From Xiphophorus maculatus (Eukaryota; Chordata; Actinopteri; Cyprinodontiformes; Poeciliidae), in the NCBI RefSeq assembly GCF_002775205.1, contig NC_036454.1, positions 2,969,382 to 3,033,381 on the forward strand: a stretch of DNA of 64,000 nucleotides, read 5' to 3'. The first letter of the stretch is position 1; each line of letters starts with the position of its first letter. A program made the position numbers and the translations under genes. The notes below the pieces were generated by a model that was not told the DNA's origin, ran no database searches, and saw nothing but the letters and a program-made list of their open reading frames with translations. Positions 23,637-37,500 of this stretch are shown in pieces.

Positions 23637-26600
23637 ATGGTGAGATTCCTCTGTTTACTGGTAGCTGAGGTGCCCCAGTAGCAATAATCCCAGTTCCTCC
23701 CAGTCTCTAAAGGTTTCTGACACCTTCACCAGCTGCGTTTCCATTGTGTGTGAAATCTTTGTCTATATTCTGCTAAATTCACCATTGCTGTGTTTTTATT
23801 AAGACATGAAATTAAAATAAGCTCCTCCTCCTTCCTGTCGTCTTCTTCTTCATTTCTGATAGTAGTAACATCCGGTTGTTGATCATGAGCTAAAAAAGTT
23901 TGTCCCTTGCAGTTTTGCTGAACACATCTTTTTGAATAAGGCTGGAAAACACCTGATCCAGCACAGAAACATTTTATACAACATTTCAACATTGGAGTGT
24001 TTCCAATGAACAAATTGATTTTTGTACTTTTAATTTTTACACAATTTTGTGGTTCATGGAGATGCAGCTACTAAGCCCAATATATATCAAATGACATCGA
24101 TATTTACTGTCTTGAAATTCTCCTACTGTCTCTTTAAGAAACTCCTGCTCTTTCTGAAGCTCCGCCTTCAGGAAGTTATCACATGGCTCCTCTACTAACC
24201 CCTTGAACACCTTGTTTACCAGCGTTGCTCTGACCAGCAGCTCCTATAATGAGCTCAGCTGTTCCACCAGGTGTTTGCTAATTGCTGCTGGCTAGTCTGA
24301 AGGAGCTTAGTGTCGGGGGAAGGTACTCTGTAAAGTCCAAAAATGACCAAAGGTTTCTCAGAGGGCGGATTGATGGTTCTGATTTGATAACTGATCAAAT
24401 CGTCATCAGGGCAAAAAGATTCAAGTTGATCTGGAAGAAGAATGGAGCGTGAAGCTAGCAGGAAACCGTCATCTTCCTGAACTTCAGCTGAGCTGCAGCT
24501 AGGGGGCGCTTTGTTCTTTCATCTGGAGACGCATTTCCACCCTGAAAACATGAATAAAGTCTTTCTGCTTCTCACTGAAAACCGTTCTGTCGTCTGTCTT
24601 CCTCTGGAGGTTTTTACAGGGAAACCCAAATGTTAAAGCAGTTTTCTCTGCTCTGAGTGTCACGTTAAACTAAATGTCAGCTACAGGCAAACTGTGGATG
24701 TAATTAAGTCCGTGAGCGTCGTCAAACTCCTCCATCCTGCAGGTAGCGGGCCTGATGGAACGCCGGGCGCCAATCCAGAATCCATGTTAACGTCTTAATC
24801 TTTCATCTGAGCGCCGTTAATGTTTAGTTTTGTGGGTTATGGCTGTCGACACGACCCCACTCTCCTCCGCCCCCGGCAGCTCAGAGATTAGCCGGGCTGT
24901 GATGAACGACCTCACAACTCCGCTCAGAACCGCCATGAATTATTTACACGGCGTCATAAATAACACACCGTAATGAGGAGCGCTTACAGGCTGCGGGGGG
25001 CGGAGGAGAAGATGGAGCGAGGCGACCTTGGACCTGACGGCCGGTAGATGGAGGATCTCTGGCCTGAAAAACCTGACATCCGGTTCGCTCTGCAGCGGAG
25101 AGAGGACGGCTCAGTGATGTCACAGAGGTCACAGTTGAGCAGATGAAGCTGAATCAGGGCCGTGATGCTCAGACCTGCTGCAGCTCAGGATGTTTCAGGT
25201 GTTTCTGTTATTTTTGACACCACAGTTAGAGCTGCAGTGTGTAACTTTTATAAAAATATGCTTTGAAACTGTCACCATGTTGTGATAATTTAATATGAGA
25301 CAGAAAATCTAAAAAAATCTGATCATCTGTTCCCCCCTGAGCTACTATTAAAGAAATGCTCCAAAACAACCAATCAGAGCCAGCGGGAGGGGCTTAGCGC
25401 TTTCAGTCATACTCATGTATGTGCTGCTAAATGTGACAAGACCCTCTTCTTGGCTCTGATTGGTTTGATGACTTATTAGGACCGTTATAGACAGATAATG
25501 AAAAAGAATTAAATTGTCTGGAAAAACTCTGAAATGTTGGGATTAAACTCAGACATGTCCTGATTTTTTTGGCACAGGTTTACTACTTTTTTCCATCTAC
25601 AATGTTCTCTATTTGCAGATTGGTTGTTTCTGACTGAGTGTATTTCTGCAGTTATTACTGGGAACACTGGGAGAAGGCAGAGGAGCTTGATTTTTTCCCC
25701 CACAGGTTATATGACTTATACTGTCACAACATAAGGAGAATTTTAACAAATATGAAAAAATCAATTTTTTATAAGAGCATCTTTAAAGACAAAGAGTCCA
25801 GGTTTTTATCTGAGTTAGGACAGTTTCCTGCTGTTAGTCTAATTATCTGTGTGATGCGTTACTTTGATGATCTGCAGCTGATAATCCCTCTCTGCAGCAT
25901 AAAGCCCAAAGTTCTGATGGTTCTGTGCTGGCGACCTTTGCAGCGCGGCGTCCAGCCGGGCTGGAAGTGGAAACACTCCTGGAAATGAGCATCAAGGAGG
26001 GAAAATGCCACTTCCACTTAACGACTAAAGAACATCAACATATGAGCGTTTAAATGGCCGCCGTCCTCATCAGTCACATCGGCAGAGTTCATCTTCTTCT
26101 ATGGTGGCTGTAACTCTGCTGCAGATCCTGGATTTATGTCTGCAGGTTTTAATCAGGTGCAGAACCAGAACCAGTTCTGCTCAATAAAACTGGATCATTA
26201 GTTTTCCTCAGAAAGGCAGCAGCTGCAATTAAAACAGCCGTCTAACTCGTCTGCCTGGGTGTTTGTGTACATGTGGGCAGTCGGGCGATGAAGGTTTGAT
26301 TACAGCGGAGCTGCAACTAACAATTAATGTAGTAATTGATTTAATCTATTGATTATTCTAACGATTATCAATTAATCGAATTTTAAAAAGTCAGTGGTTT
26401 GGTTCGCTGATCTGTGTCTTTCTGGTTTTAACCTTTTTATTTAGCTTGTATACATATAAAAGTGTCTTTAATGATAAAATGAAAGGTCTCCATGGTAACC
26501 TCCAGCTGCTGTGCTTTCTCTCTCTTCTCACCCTCAGAGGTCGTTCCGGTCGTTTGCCAACGACGACCGCCATGTCATGGCCAAACACGCCAGCGTCTAC

Positions 26601-29600
26601 CCGGCGCCGGAGGAGCTGGAGGCCGTCCAGGCGCTGGTGTCCACCGCAGAGGGAGCTCTGAAGAAGGTTTCTGACTGGATGGACGGCCTGAAGGACTCCC
26701 CAGGGAAGACGTCCAGCTGTGATGATGAGGAGGAGGAAGATGCTGCTGAGACGGAGTGAGTCTGATTATGGGCCATTGTTACAAACTCAGTGGGTTCACC
26801 GTAGGAACAGTGACCCTGTGCAGCTGTAGGGCAGACGTTGTGCTGTGAGGTAATCGGGCGCTGGCCGCCATTCCTCTGTCTCAGCCCAGCTGGAGCGCCG
26901 GTTCTGTGCGGGGTGACCCGGGTCGGCCTGCTGGCCAAAGGTCTGCTGATCAGAGGCGACACGGAGCTGGAGCTGGTGCTGATGTGCCGACCCAAACCCA
27001 CCAAGCTGCTGCTGTACACCGTCAGCGCCAACCTGCCCCTGCAGATCCAGGTACAGAACCGTCAGCGCGCCCGCCCCTTTAAGACACGCAGGACCTCGCC
27101 TTAAAGGGGCGGCGTCATGTTAAGTCCATTTTACGTCATATTAGAATGTTTTTCCCTCATATAAAACAAACCTGGAGTGTTACTTTGATTTTTTTCATGC
27201 ATGTTTGAGAAATCCCTCCATCTCCATGGCAACCGTTCAGCTGTGCAAAACGCCTGGATGGACCAAACTCCGCCTACGAGGCGCAGCTCCTCCTCCAAGC
27301 TGCAGAGCTTCTGCCTCACAGAGCAGCTTTCACACCTCAGCTCCTTCAGACTAGCCAGCAGCAATCAGCAAAAATAATAAATGAATAAGAAAATGCTGTA
27401 TGAAGCTCAAATATCATTAATAAAAAAATCCTGTCTCAGTCTAATTCTAGCTGCTACCCAAAGATCTGATTTATATATTTTTTCTGTCAGCTGTAATAAA
27501 TGTGGATGTTACTAGTGGATGGATCGTTGTGGTGTAAAGAAAAAAAAACAGTGAAAATGACCCTCCAGCATCACTGTTTTCATCAATTTCTTAGTTTGTT
27601 GAAGGTTTTTTAGGCAGGAAAGGATCAGAGAACAAAGTGTGGAAAGACCTGAGGTCAGGGGTCAAACTGTATTTCCTAAGTGCGTCGCAGCTCCCTGACA
27701 AACAGTGACTTCACCTCCAGACAGTCGCTATGCTGTGATCCATCCCAGAACCCAGAGGATCAGTCTGGATCCGCTGTTCAGAGGCTGGAGGTTTTCCTCC
27801 GTTAATTACTCACCGCAGCTCCTTCATCAACAGAGGAAACTGTCTGAGGATCTCATTTCCTGCCGCTAACTGCAGCCTGATGGGCGGCGGCCTGATGGAT
27901 GGAGCCGTGTTTACCTGACAGAGAGGCTGCAGATGAAACGGAGCGCCGTGCTGGCAGGAACAGCAGGCAACAAGGCTCTGGTGCCGCTTACTTCCTGTTC
28001 ATGTTGTCATGGAAATCAATGTAAAAGAATGAAATTAAACTTTCTGAATTTTATTATTCTGATTCATCACCTTCCTCCTGATGAAGCTTTGGAAAGCCAC
28101 AGAAAATCCCATTGAAACATAAGCAGATTTATGAACACTGGGAAAAACTACTTCAGGAAAACATTTATTTAAAATTATACAAATTAAAAAAATAATTTTC
28201 TAGACTAGGAGATTTCAGCAGGAAGAGGAATAAAACTGGGCTCTAATTAGCAGAGGAAACTAAACTAATGTAAATAAAACATAATTTTGCAATTACAATA
28301 TTTCCAATAAACATGAATTACAATTAAAATCACAAGTGAATAAGTTTGTTCATAAGACGAGTCATTAAAAAAACACTACTTCCTGTTCAGTGTTCGCCAT
28401 GGTAATATCTGATTATTGATCATGTGACACATATGATGCGAAGAAGGTGCTCCTATTGCTGTTTTGCGAAATACACCATTTTTGATTCGGCCAAAAATTT
28501 CCCTCATTGTAGCACAAAAACTTAATGAGTTTTTTTTAAGTACTGTGTTTCCATGAAGCAGATTTATTTTCTTTATTCCAATTTCCTCAGTTTTATAGTG
28601 AATAGATAGACATCTACTCAACTGACATATTTATTCTTTTCAAGTGTTTCTTTCCTGGATTGTTTTTTTTTACTTTGACACCAAAAATGACTGAAACATC
28701 TTAAATCTGAGGATGGATGTCTTTATTAATGATGCAGCGATTACAGTTTTCTGGCCGATCGCTGATTATGATCTTTAAAAAGCTCGACCTGCTGAGTAAA
28801 TATTTTGGTCTGAAATGTTGCCAGTAAGTTGCTGCGTTGGCAGCAGTGTGGTCACTGACCTGGTGGGCGGGGCTAACGGCCAAACGAACAGAACAGGACA
28901 GAGGCTGATTTTCAGACCTTTGCTGATTTAGAGAAGATCAGTGGATTAGATCGGCTTCACATGGAAGTATTGACGATCACTGATCTTTTAAGGCTGATAA
29001 ATAAGTGCACCCCTAGTCTTTATTTTCCTGGTCACTATGGTAACGGAGTCGCTCTGTGTTACAGATGATGACAGACGACAGGTATGAAGTCCAGTCGTGT
29101 GTCTCTGAGGCAGCGATCCTGGTCTGCAGCACCAAAGATCCCAGACTGACCCTGAAGATCACCCTGACCTCGCTCGCCATGAGGGAGGAAGAGGAAGATG
29201 ATGAAGGTACTCACTCGTTTCTCCGTCTCATCACATCGAGGATGAACTGGAACATGGGAGGAGAAACCTGAGCTCAGAGGCTCGGAGCGCTGAAAGCTGA
29301 GAGCCGATGGATCTGGGTCAGCAGCAGCTGGACGGAGGATTTCCTGAGAGGATCGATGGAAAAGCGAGCCGCCCGTCTCCGGTGGCAACGCGTTCGGGAC
29401 GGACTCTCTGATCCGATTGGAGCTCAGAGGCTCCTGTCCGCTTTAAACCCAGTCTGAGGCGGCGGTGGAAAACGACAGGAAGCTGTCAGCCTGCCATCAC
29501 TCAGCTTCTCAGATCTTCAGCGCTGTCTGAAGTTCTGGCGTTCCAGAACAACGAGCCGCTCCGGGTTTCTGCTCCCAGCAGGAGCGTTTGGGACAAACTT

Positions 29601-32600
29601 TCACAGAATAGAAAAATGTTCCCTGCCAAACGGCTTCAGAGCGCTCTGTCGAGTGAAAACCTCCAGAAAAAACAGGATTGTTCCTCGTTCAGGTCCGTCG
29701 TCCTGACAACAACCAAACATCTAAACTCAGGTTTAACATTCTGCTGGTAAATATGAGCAGAAACGACTGATTACAACGTTTCACACATTTAAAAACATTA
29801 AAGCATGTAAACTGTCTCTGGATCCAGGATCAAATAACTCTGAAGATGTTTGAAAAGCCTTACAATAAACTTTTCTTTATTCTTTTTAATTAAAAAAGGT
29901 CCATATGACCTCACAACAGAAACATAATAACTGCTGTGTTGACGTTTATGATTAAAGATTGATATGAATTCAAATTTAATATTAAATTAAATGACTTCAG
30001 TTCCCCTCCTCACCATCTGAGTTGCTATAGTTTCCACCGTGTCCAAAACCATCCAGAGTGTGGGTCAGAGGTCACAATGAGCCGTACGGTGTCCTGTGAG
30101 GTTTGTTTGTTTTTACAGGTCAGGCACTTTATGGCCCAGATGATGAAAACTGAAACATTTACCGTGATCCAGAGCAACGCAGCGATTGTTGACTTTGTCT
30201 TTCTGAAGCTGCAGATTCAGAGTTTATGATTAAAACTTTAATTCACCTCACTGTGAAAACGAAGCTCATTATTTCCTCCCAGCCGACGTTCGGCTTTTAT
30301 CTGAAGGTTTTCCTGATTTTATCTGAACTTTATTACTTCCTGTCAGCTGCTGTCTCTAAATGAAGGTGGAAATTACAATCCAAAGGAATGTTGATATTGT
30401 TTTATTGTTTCCATGTTCACTCACCAGAGTATAGGTGCAAATAAATTCATCTTTATTTCTAAGACGGTAAAGGAGGACGAGTTAAGGTGGACTGTTCAGC
30501 TGAATTATGTCAGTAGGTCCACTTTTGTTTCTGCATTTCACTGAGCTGCGTTCTGCAGAACAACCTGGCTGCATTAAGAGGGATTTTAAAAGGTAATTAT
30601 TTCAAATTTTAAAATATTTGCTACAAATCTTCCACTTCAGTCTAAAAACTAGTAGACTTTTTAGTAGTTTTTACTACTAGTTTAAAACTAGTAATAAAAG
30701 CTACTAGTTTTTAATCTGTAATCTAGTCTCTCATTTTGTCCTGCAGTAGCTGATAACTCTGATCTTCAGTGATTCATGCCTTCATCCTCTGATCTGCTGA
30801 AAAGCTGCATGTTGTCACGTCTCCTTCTCTCGTCAGTCTTATAAATCTTTCTGTGACAGAACAAGCCCCCCACCCCCACCTGTTGCTCATTAGGTCAGAT
30901 CAGAGGGTTGACCTAATATACTTTTAAACTCTCCGTTCTTCTTCCTGTTTGTTTTTCCAGAGGAAGTTGATCAAGAGGAAGGTGAGCCAAGGTGTGAGGA
31001 AGAGGAGGAGGAAGATGTGCTGGACAGGCTGAAGTGCCAGGCGGCGCTGGTGGCGCTTCGACATGCCAAGTGGTTCCAGGTGAGCTCAGCAGGTTCTGGG
31101 AGGAATGATCAGAGTAAAGACCCAGTTCTCTCTGCGGGTGTTGGCATGACGACCTGATGCTGATTCCGCTGCTCCACCGTCACGTCGGGTTTTGTTCTCT
31201 TGATACGATGATGGTTTTACTCTCTGGTTGCTGGTTTTCTCCCAGGAGAATCGTTTTCTCCCATCAGGTCTGCAGCTCAGGCATCAGATTACTCACAGTT
31301 GGTTTTCAGTTCAGGTTGTTTTCGTTAAGATCAATGTTTTTTATTCATATTGTGAAGGATCACATTAGAAATGGTTGATGCATTTTCAATTTCACAAAAA
31401 AAAAAATTATGGTCACTTAAGGTGGCTTTTGGCTTTCTCTTAAAAAAAGAAAAGATAAGAAAAGCCCAAGTGGGGCTGGGCCGTGGGGTCCAAGCCAGTT
31501 AGTAGCCTCTACTTCTGCTAGGAAGTAGAGATTACTTCCAGGTCATCCACGTGGGTGATTGACAGCACTAAGACCCTCCTTCTGACTCCTACAGTCAGAA
31601 GGAGGGTCTTCAAGAGGCGGTGCATTTTTACAAATCTAGTCAATAGGTCAGAGGTCACAGTGTTTCAATTCAAAACTGAATCAAACGAGATGAGTGAAGT
31701 TTGATCTGGTTGAAGGTTTGATTCCCTCTGAATCTGCTCCAGTTACACTGACTAAACCTCCAGTTCACGGCCGTCAGCAGCGTGTCGGCGCTCCAGAGGT
31801 CGTGACCTTGCCTCTCTCTGCTGCCTGTTGAAACTCTCCTCACGCCTCCGTCTGTCCCTCAGGCCCGGGTCGCCGACCTCAAGTCCTGCCTGGTGGTTCT
31901 GCGGGTTCTGAGGGACGTGTGCAATCGCCAGCCGGAGTGGCAGCCTCTTCAAGGATGGGTAGGTGCCGCTCAGCGCAGGAGCTACCGGAGGTCACGACCT
32001 CTGAGCCCCTCTGGTGGTCTTATGTGTCTGTGCAGCCGCTGGAGCTGATCTGCGAGAAGGCCGTCGCCACTAGCAACCGGCCGCTGGGTCCAGGAGAAGC
32101 TCTGCGCCGGGTCATGGAGTGCGTCGCCTCAGGGATCCTGCTACCAGGTCAGAGGTCACGGGCCATTCCATTCCAGCTTTATTTAGAAAGCACTTCAAAA
32201 ACAACTCTGCAGCCTAAAACATAAGGAATAAATAATTTTTATTGTCTCTTTTATCACATAAAACTGATATGTTCTATGATAATTTAAGATAATGATAAAA
32301 CTTTAAGTCCATATTTTCTACATCAGATAAATAACATAGCAGGTGTTGGAACTGTCCTGGCTTTGAGCTGCATCATGGAGCGAAAAGCTGTTTGTTTCTG
32401 TCAATAGAGAAGCAATTCCCTCAGTTTCTGAATAAAACAGGTTTATTATTGGAAAATCAAATCAAAGTGGGATTAAAAAGCTGCAGAAACACAGAAAGAT
32501 GAGATGAGCAGAACTGGTCCAGTCTGTTTCAGAAACATGAACTGATTCACCTCCATCACTCAGAACCGCTGAATGTTTTTCAGCCTGAGCTCTCATCCTC

Positions 32601-34402
32601 AGTCTGATAAATGTTTCCGCTCAGCTCCAATCAACACAAACATCCTCGTTTGTTTTCTGTCCTCGCTTCATTTTCTGATCCTCCGTCTGGGAATCCTTCA
32701 CATCTTTTCATCAGCAGAGAGTTCGACCTTCTGACGAAGTGAGCGCTTTGCTAACAGCCGCAGGATTTTCATCACCTCTCAGTCGTTCAGGAGCTTCTTT
32801 TTCAGACTCAGTTTCACAGAAAATAGAAAATAGAAGTATTAAGGCCAATGTAGACACAAAAAGAAGTAAATTTACAACAAAAAACTTTTTAGAAAAAATG
32901 TGAAAATATCTAAGTTTTAAAAGATAAATTGTTCAACTTTTCAAACTCAGAAATTTACATGTTTTTCTACAAAATGTCTGAGTTCTTTCTAGCAAATGTT
33001 TTACTTTTCAAGCTCAAAAATTTCTAGGCTTTTTTTCTAGAAAATTTCTGAGATTTTTCTAGATTTTTGGCCTTCAAACATTTTTGGTGGAAATTTGCTC
33101 CTCCTCTTTTTTTCCATCTACAGAGGTCGTAATACTCCGTCATAGAAAACAGAAGACGGATGTTTCGCCTTCTTATTTTGAGAACGTGTGTGTGTGTTTT
33201 CGTGCCAGGAGGCCCAGGAGTTCACGACCCCTGTGAGCGGGAACCCAGAGACGTTCTGACGCAGCTCAGCGCGCAGGAAGCCGACGCCCTGACGCGCAGC
33301 GCCCAGGTGAGTCCCAAACATCCCACATTTCCACGCCGTCCCCGAACCTAGCAGCTCAGACAGCTTAGCATTAGCATAGCAGCCTAAATTAAAGCATCTT
33401 GTTGCTCAAAGGCACTGTGGTAAGGAAGTCTGGAGCGCTTCCTGTTCGCTCAGGGCCCCAGACCTCTAAACGAACAGACCTGATCTCACCTCTGCTCCAC
33501 AGCGGCTCCAACCGGTTCTACAGGAAGCAAAGTGGGTCAGAATTCATTCAGGAGGCGTTTTATTTAAAACGATGCTCTGATCTCTGCTGGAGACGAAGCA
33601 AATGAAGAACTTCTTCACTTTCTTACACCTAGAATCAGGTTTTATGAGCTCTGACCTGCAGAGCGTCATAAAGCCTCTCCTCCTGTTTTCCTGCTGTAAA
33701 ACTGAGCGCGCTCATTAAGCGGCGTCCCACCGAGGTTCGCCTCAGCGCCGCCTGCAGCCACAGACTCAGCAAGATCCTCTGGGAAGCAGCTGAGCTCGAT
33801 TTAGGAGCAACTTCTCAGTGAAACGTTGGTGAAAACGTTGTTAAAGGGTTAAAAGAGGAGCCACGTTGTGAAGGCAGAGTTTCAGAAAGAGTCGGAGTTT
33901 CTTAAAGAGACAGCGGCCCAATTTGAAGTCGTTAAATTATGTAGTCAAATTTTTGTTGTTATATACAGCATGTTTTTAACTGAAGGTAACACTGATTGTG
34001 GTATAAAATGGCACTTTGTGGCTGTAAAACATTTAACACTGCCCAATCAAATACTCCATTGTTTTTATATATTTGCTCTATTCTGTTAATACTGTATTTT
34101 TAACATACAAAATCCTTGTTCATGTACATCTGAGTTTTTTTTCTCACTAAAGCTATAAAATTAAATTCCATTTTTGTTCATTTAAAACTATTATGACAGA
34201 ATTTAATCACAGAGTAAATTGTGAATCTGCCACACTTTGAAACTTCAGAGAAATGATTTAATCCTGGAAGGTTTTCAGCTTTTATAATGCATGAAGTTTC
34301 CTCAACACTCCGAGCTGCTCCACCAGCTTCTGGGGTAATTATAGCCAATCGATCAGAAACTCATTGGTAGCTGTGCAGCCTGTTCCTGCTCTGTTTTTAA
34401 CC

Positions 34403-34457
<55 letters not shown>

Positions 34458-34476
34458 TGTGTGTGTGTGCGTGTGG

Positions 34477-34520
<44 letters not shown>

Positions 34521-37500
34521 CAGCATGCGCTGCGCCTCATTGCGTTCGGTCAGCTCTACAAGGTTCTGAACATGGATCCTCTGCCGCCCACCAAGGTTTC
34601 TCCACGGCTGCTGGAAGGTCAGAGTTCAGGAAGTTTTCTGTTTGTTTTGGATGTTTTCTTCCTCCTCCTCCTCCTCCTCCTCCCTGTGTGAAACCTCCGT
34701 GTTTGTTTCTGCTTGCAGGCGGCTGCCTGAAGAGGCTCCGGGACGACTCAGGCTGTGACGACAGAGACTTCACCAAACGGATGAAAGGTGATTTAACTTT
34801 AGCAGATCAGACCTGATCCGAGTTTTTAGTTTGTTTTTATCTTCAGTTCAAACCCTGAGTGAAGCCCCCCCACCCCACCTCCTTTAAATTGGTGTCAAAC
34901 TTTTATGCAGCAAAAATTTTAAGTTATTCTGCTGTCATTTTGAAGATTTTAATCATCAATATCTTCAAATCAAAAGCAGCACAAACAAAAAAATTTGCAG
35001 CACAATAATAGTTGAGTCGATCTACACCAAATTTGTTTGTAAATAATCACATTATTAGCAGAATGAAAGGTTGGTTGACCTCTGATGACCTCTGGGAACT
35101 TTTTTATGGATATCTTTAAAATGATAGCAGCACAAATTAAAATTTTTACTGAACAAACGAAGCACAAACATTTGACAACAATTTTCTTAGATTTGGACAA
35201 TATGTTGGGGGCTGGTTGACCTTTCATAATAATAATAATAATGGTGCAACAGAGCGCTGCTGTGACGTTTCTGCGGGTCGCTTTGTAGAAATTTGTTTAA
35301 TTGGTAGCTTGAACAACCACACAAAAAAAAATGTTTAAGAAACTGATCTGTGGATGCAGCCAGAGATTTGTTTCTCTCTGACCTTGTTTGAAGATCCCAC
35401 TGTCTGAAAATATTTGAAACAATCTTCCTGAGACGGAAAAAGACAAAATGTTGAACATAAAAGCAGAATATTGTGAGAAAGCTTCAGAAAAAGCAGATTA
35501 CTGTGAGACAGCCGGAGCGCAGAGTCTAATAGCAGCAGATAAATGGGTATCGACTGAAGACTTTGTGAAGTCAGAGAGCTCCTCTGTTCTGTCTGTCTGT
35601 GGGTGTGTGTGTGTGTGGGTGTGTGTGTGTGTGTGCGTGCACGTGCGTGGGGGTGCAGGCGTGTGTGTGTCTAAACACCCGCTGATGGTAAACAAGGTGA
35701 TGCTGAACAGGCTTTGTGTAAAAGGTGAGAAAGTGACTCAGTGGAACTGAAAGCGTTGAGGCTGTGAATGTTTCCTAGAAACCAGGCGGCTCCAAACGGC
35801 CTGCAAGGTTTCATCAGGGAGAAACAAACTCCAGTCTTCATTAATCAGAGATGTTAATCTGAAGTTCGGTTTATTAACCCTAATCCTTGAGCCGCAGAGC
35901 TCCATGAAGCCAGGCTGTTCCTGGATTGATGGAGGAAGTTGCTCCTGGATGTTACTGGCTGAAATAAATGTTTTTATATTTCATGATATTTAAACAGTGA
36001 TATTTATGACCAGCTTCTGGTAGTTGGAATGTCAGAGAACGTTTAACATAGTCCTGCTCTGTCCTCCGTCTTCCTCCGATCTTTCTGGATGTTTTTGAAC
36101 ATCCCAATCGTTTCCTGAACACCCAGAATCTGGACGCTCCGCCTTTAAAGGGCCAGTGTCGTGTTTTCCAGGCACATAGTTCCATTTTATAGCACAATCA
36201 AGGAGCTACATTACCATCAGTTAATATAAAAATGTTATATATCAAATATGACTTGAAAGACATTTTACTTTATAATTAAACACCTTGAAATTGGGCTTCT
36301 GTCTCTTTAAGAAACTCCTGTTCTTTCTGAAGCTCCACCTTCAGGAAGTCGTCACAACATGGCTCCTCTATTAACCCTTTAACAACATTTTTACCGTGGT
36401 TGCTCTGAGCAGCAGCTCCTGTTATGAGCTCAGGTGTTTGCTAATTGATGCTGGCTAGTCTGAAGGAGTTGAGTGGTGGAGGCGGGGCTAGGTCCACCCA
36501 GGCGTTTTTCACAGCTGAATGGTTGCCATAGAGATAACAGGATTTCTCACATATACATGAAAGAATAAAGTTTGTGATGAGGCAATAACATTAAAACATG
36601 GAAAGATTAAAACGTGTATTTTAAATGACACTGCCCCTTTAAAATCTGAATATTTGAAACATTTATTGATCTGCAGCTGATAATTATTGGTTATTTATTG
36701 GTTGCTTCATTTGAAGGCAGGTTTCTTTTGTTCTGTTTGATGTTTAGAAATAATCAGCAGCTTTATCGGCCATTTTACTGGAGGGATCAATCCTGCTGGC
36801 TGCAGCCTCACAATTATCTCACTGCTTCCTTCAACAGTCAGTCAGGGCATTAACACCCCCATCACCCCGTCACCCCCCAAAAAACCCATCAGCACCTCCA
36901 TCCTCTTCCTCTCCATCTGTCTCCATCTGCTCTCCTCAGGACAAAGCTGCTGCTCCCATCATTCTCTCTGTTCCCCGACCTTTTGACAAAGGACAGCTTA
37001 TAATTTTGATAAACATCAGCTGTACAAAATTTGTTATCATTTTTAAAGAACCATCATTTTATTTCTGTTTTCCAAGAAAAAAAGTCAAGAACGATGAAAA
37101 ACATCTTTCATTTTCTTCTGATTAAAGCACAGAGTTTCCAACCTAATGAAGAAAATCAGATCTGAAAACGTATTACTGCCACTTTCAGTTTTGAAATACA
37201 TTTACACAAAACATATTTTTAAAACGTGCATTTATTATATCTATATTCAAAAACATAAGTTGTTTTTAAAAAAAATCATTTTTAGCCATAAAAATTCTCC
37301 ATAACTAAAGACGCCATAATTTTCAAAGAATCAGGCTAAACTAGTCAAGTTCAGCGTATCAATATTAGCCCCTGACTCCACTCTCGCCCCGACCACAATT
37401 AGCCCCGCCTCTAACTTAGCTTTAGCCCCGCCCAAAAGTAGCCCCGCCTTTAACTTAGCTTTAGCCCAGCCCACAATTAGCCCCGCCCCTAACTTAGCTT

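Noticed and set aside
31163-31378. Short open frames beside strbp exons 6 and 7
   Set aside because: They are intron sequence; correct exon ends are fixed by family alignment and splice sites.
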